From Polyangia bacterium (GTDB lineage Bacteria; Myxococcota_A; Polyangia; Polyangiales; Sandaracinaceae), in the NCBI GenBank assembly GCA_030426845.1, contig JAUHXR010000033.1, positions 1-43,266 on the forward strand: a DNA stretch of 43,266 nucleotides. The letters are read 5' to 3'. Made by a program: the position numbers and the translations under genes. Shown here piece by piece: positions 41,466-43,266 of this stretch (within the stretch, counting starts at the first letter, position 1; each line of letters opens with the position of its first letter). The notes beneath the pieces were generated by a model, which saw only the letters and a list, made by a program, of their open reading frames with translations, did no database searches and was not told the DNA's origin.

Positions 41466-42124
41466 TCACGAAAAGGACCGTGATCGAGATGACAAGCCTC
41501 TGGCGAACGAACGGGCTCGGTGCGGCGGCCGTCCTCTGCCTGCTCATCGGCTCGCGCGCGATGGCGCAGGCCCCCGAGGGCGACGGGTCGATCGAGGGCT
41601 CCAGCGACGTCGTCGACCAGGGCATGGGCGACCCGGCGGTCGATCTCACCCCTCCGCAGCCCGCGACGCCCCCCGTCGCGCCCCAGCCCGCGACGCTCAC
41701 CCGTGAGTCGGTGTGCAACGACCGGCAGGACGACGACGGCGACGGCCTCGCCGACTGCGCGGACGCGGACTGCTTCGACAGCAGCTACTGCCAGGCCGGC
41801 GGCTCCGAGGAGCGCACGAACCGCGCGTGCAGCGACTGGATCGACAACGACGGCGACGGCGCGGTCGACTGCGAGGACGACGACTGCAGCGGCGACCACA
41901 TCACCGTCTGCGGCGGCTCGTTCAGCGGCGGCGCGGCGGGCGGCGGCGCGGGGCTCAGCAACCCGGCCGACCAGGACGAGATCCCGGAGCTCGAGGGCGA
42001 CATGAGCGTCGAGGACCTCGTGGGCCGGATGGGCGACGTCGACGGCGAGCGCAACGACTACCTCTGCTCCGACGGCGTCGACAACGACGGCGACGGACGC
42101 ACCGACTGCCAGGACTTCGGCTGC
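39546..42124 (+). repeat. Fifteen dispersed copies of a 60-bp repeat coding for the C-x13-C-x4-C unit
   Basis: Twelve copies lie in the lipoprotein gene (39546-40736 for eleven, one from 41133) and three in the barrel gene (first from 41714, last ending 42124). Most share GAC GGC/GAC-rich cores and a GACTGC followed by GAC. Copies diverge at the DNA level more than at Cys, Asp and Gly positions, indicating selection on the protein motif. Confidence 0.75.
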
Positions 42125-43246
42125 CGCTTCGACCCCTCGGTCACCGTCTGCTCGAGCGCGCCGGGCATCCGCTTCAGCGTGGTCGCCGGCATCGCGGGCA
42201 GCCTCCGGATCGACGAGACCCCGGACATCGACGGCGACGGCTTCACCGAGTACACGGACCCGGCCGGCGACGTGCGCTTCACGCGCATCCAGCTCCGCGC
42301 CCTCGGCCCGATCCCGTTCATCCAGAACTCGTTCTTCCTGATCAACCTGCGGGCCGAGCGGACGCTGCGGATGACCTTCGCGACGTTCAACATCCCGATC
42401 AGCAACGAGGGCCACTACATCTCGCTCAACAGCGGCTCGGGCGGCCTGAGCCCGGGCCTGATCGTGTCGACGTCGAAGCAGCCCCTGCTCGACCCGCCGT
42501 TCTACCTCTTCAACGCCTTCGAGCGCGGCAACGGCGCGGCCCTCGAGGTCGGCGGCCCGATCACGAGCGACAACATGCTTCGCTTCCGTGTGTTCGCGGC
42601 CGGCGGCTCGGGCGAGTTCAACGGCAACGTCGGCGGGCGCTTCTTCCGCAGCGACGAGCGCAACTTCAGCTACGCGGGCGGCGCGCAGCTCCACGTCAAC
42701 CTGGTGGGCCAGTACGATCGCTTCGACACGCCCTACCTCTACACGCCGGTGCCCCTCACCGCGGCGATCACGGCCGGCGCCCGCTTCGATCAGCGCCCCG
42801 TCGAGCGCTACGTCGCGTGGAACGTCTTCGGGACGCTGCGCTTCTGGCACCTCTCGTTCCGCGCGGAGAGCTACAGCCGCTACGTCCTCGACTTCGACGG
42901 CATCCAGACGGCGTGGAACTTCCAGGCGTCGGTGCTCCTCATCCCGCGGACCCTCATGCTCGCGGCCGACGTCGGCGGCTTCTTCGTTCCGCTCGAGTAC
43001 GATCCGGCCGTCCTCGCCGAGGTCGGCGGCTTCAGCTCCGAGTTCCGCGAGCCGATCGAGCAGTTCCAGTGGCGCGTGGCGATGCACTGGTACTACTTCC
43101 GCAACATCGGGATCCTGAGCTTGCTGTACTCGATGAACATCGAGTGCCAGCAGGTCTTCGGCGACTCGTGCACGCCCGCCGAGGCCACCCCGGACGCGGC
43201 GCTGACCGAGCACGAGGTCCGGCTCGAGGCGCAGTTCCGGTTCTGA
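41489..43246 (+). CDS. Predicted outer-membrane beta-barrel protein with three N-terminal Cys/Asp repeats
   Basis: 585 residues from ATG 41489 (GTG 41480 is in frame), signal peptide MTSLWRTNGLGAAAVLCLLIGSRAMA. Residues 76-212 hold three copies of the C-x13-C-x4-C Asp-rich unit found in the upstream lipoprotein, separated by Gly/Ala linkers. From about residue 220 to the end the sequence alternates polar and aromatic residues in short strands (RLRFWHLSFRAESYSRYVLDF-like blocks, WRVAMHWYYFRNIGILSLLYSMN) and ends EVRLEAQFRF, with a terminal Phe as expected for BAM-assembled barrels. It is likely an outer-membrane porin or receptor whose repeat region faces the periplasm or surface. Only 20 bp of window remain after its stop. 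Confidence 0.75.
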   Translation: MTSLWRTNGLGAAAVLCLLIGSRAMAQAPEGDGSIEGSSDVVDQGMGDPAVDLTPPQPATPPVAPQPATLTRESVCNDRQDDDGDGLADCADADCFDSSYCQAGGSEERTNRACSDWIDNDGDGAVDCEDDDCSGDHITVCGGSFSGGAAGGGAGLSNPADQDEIPELEGDMSVEDLVGRMGDVDGERNDYLCSDGVDNDGDGRTDCQDFGCRFDPSVTVCSSAPGIRFSVVAGIAGSLRIDETPDIDGDGFTEYTDPAGDVRFTRIQLRALGPIPFIQNSFFLINLRAERTLRMTFATFNIPISNEGHYISLNSGSGGLSPGLIVSTSKQPLLDPPFYLFNAFERGNGAALEVGGPITSDNMLRFRVFAAGGSGEFNGNVGGRFFRSDERNFSYAGGAQLHVNLVGQYDRFDTPYLYTPVPLTAAITAGARFDQRPVERYVAWNVFGTLRFWHLSFRAESYSRYVLDFDGIQTAWNFQASVLLIPRTLMLAADVGGFFVPLEYDPAVLAEVGGFSSEFREPIEQFQWRVAMHWYYFRNIGILSLLYSMNIECQQVFGDSCTPAEATPDAALTEHEVRLEAQFRF

Positions 43247-43266
43247 TCCCCGGGCTCCGCGTCGCG

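Noticed and set aside
39546-42124. CRISPR-like array
   Set aside because: The regular units are protein-coding 60-bp repeats with conserved amino acids, not identical direct repeats with unique spacers.
1-43266. Insertion sequence, prophage or genomic-island signature
   Set aside because: No transposase, integrase, tRNA or flanking repeats were seen, and base composition and codon bias are even across the genes.

Overview
The window is very GC-rich, with strong G/C bias at third codon positions. It reads as a chromosomal segment of a deltaproteobacterial, myxobacteria-like organism, possibly Polyangiales/Sandaracinaceae; that placement is inference. Supporting signs are a Ser/Thr kinase, an FHA protein, a sigma-54-type activator, many lipoproteins, an AgmX/PglI-type protein, Cys-rich DGCGGT repeats, Asp-rich Cys repeats and DUF3857/transglutaminase proteins. 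Lnt, several lipoboxes and a C-terminal beta-barrel signal indicate a Gram-negative envelope. I saw no rRNA, tRNA, CRISPR array, transposase, integrase or phage gene.

Layout. 1-8034: the tail of a Gly-rich protein, a rhomboid protease, a DinG-type helicase, a small secreted protein, arginine decarboxylase (speA) divergent from a kinase-RDD fusion, and a UbiA-family prenyltransferase. 8035-8342 is the only gene-free stretch above 300 bp and holds a nested hairpin. 8343-16812: two tandem, start/stop-overlapping DUF3857/transglutaminase paralogues (one catalytically intact, one degenerate), then a STAS protein overlapping an AhpD-like protein. 16924-20854: a lipoprotein plus di-haem (DUF1111) oxidoreductase operon divergent from an enhancer-binding-protein-like regulator with a degenerate receiver domain. 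20885-25285: a four-gene minus-strand cluster (lipoprotein, FHA protein, alpha/beta hydrolase, Cys-rich Sel1 lipoprotein). 25437-29152: ftsK, a 4HBT thioesterase and an AgmX/PglI-like protein. 29156-31203: a TPR/coiled-coil membrane protein coupled to a DGCGGT-repeat lipoprotein. 31235-38273: bioA, an MMPL/RND-type transporter, then a tight response regulator-lnt-hydrolase run. 38368-43246: a secreted SNase-fold protein, a lipoprotein with twelve 20-residue Cys/Asp repeats, and a predicted outer-membrane beta-barrel carrying three more copies of the same repeat.

How the genes work together. Most encode housekeeping or envelope functions: lipoprotein acylation, DNA translocation, biotin and polyamine synthesis, and signalling. 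The least ordinary parts are the 38.4-43.2 kb surface/nuclease cluster, the active/inactive transglutaminase pair, and the regulator whose receiver has Cys at the phospho-Asp position and Asp at the conserved Lys position. Functions proposed for these clusters are inferred from domains and gene order only.
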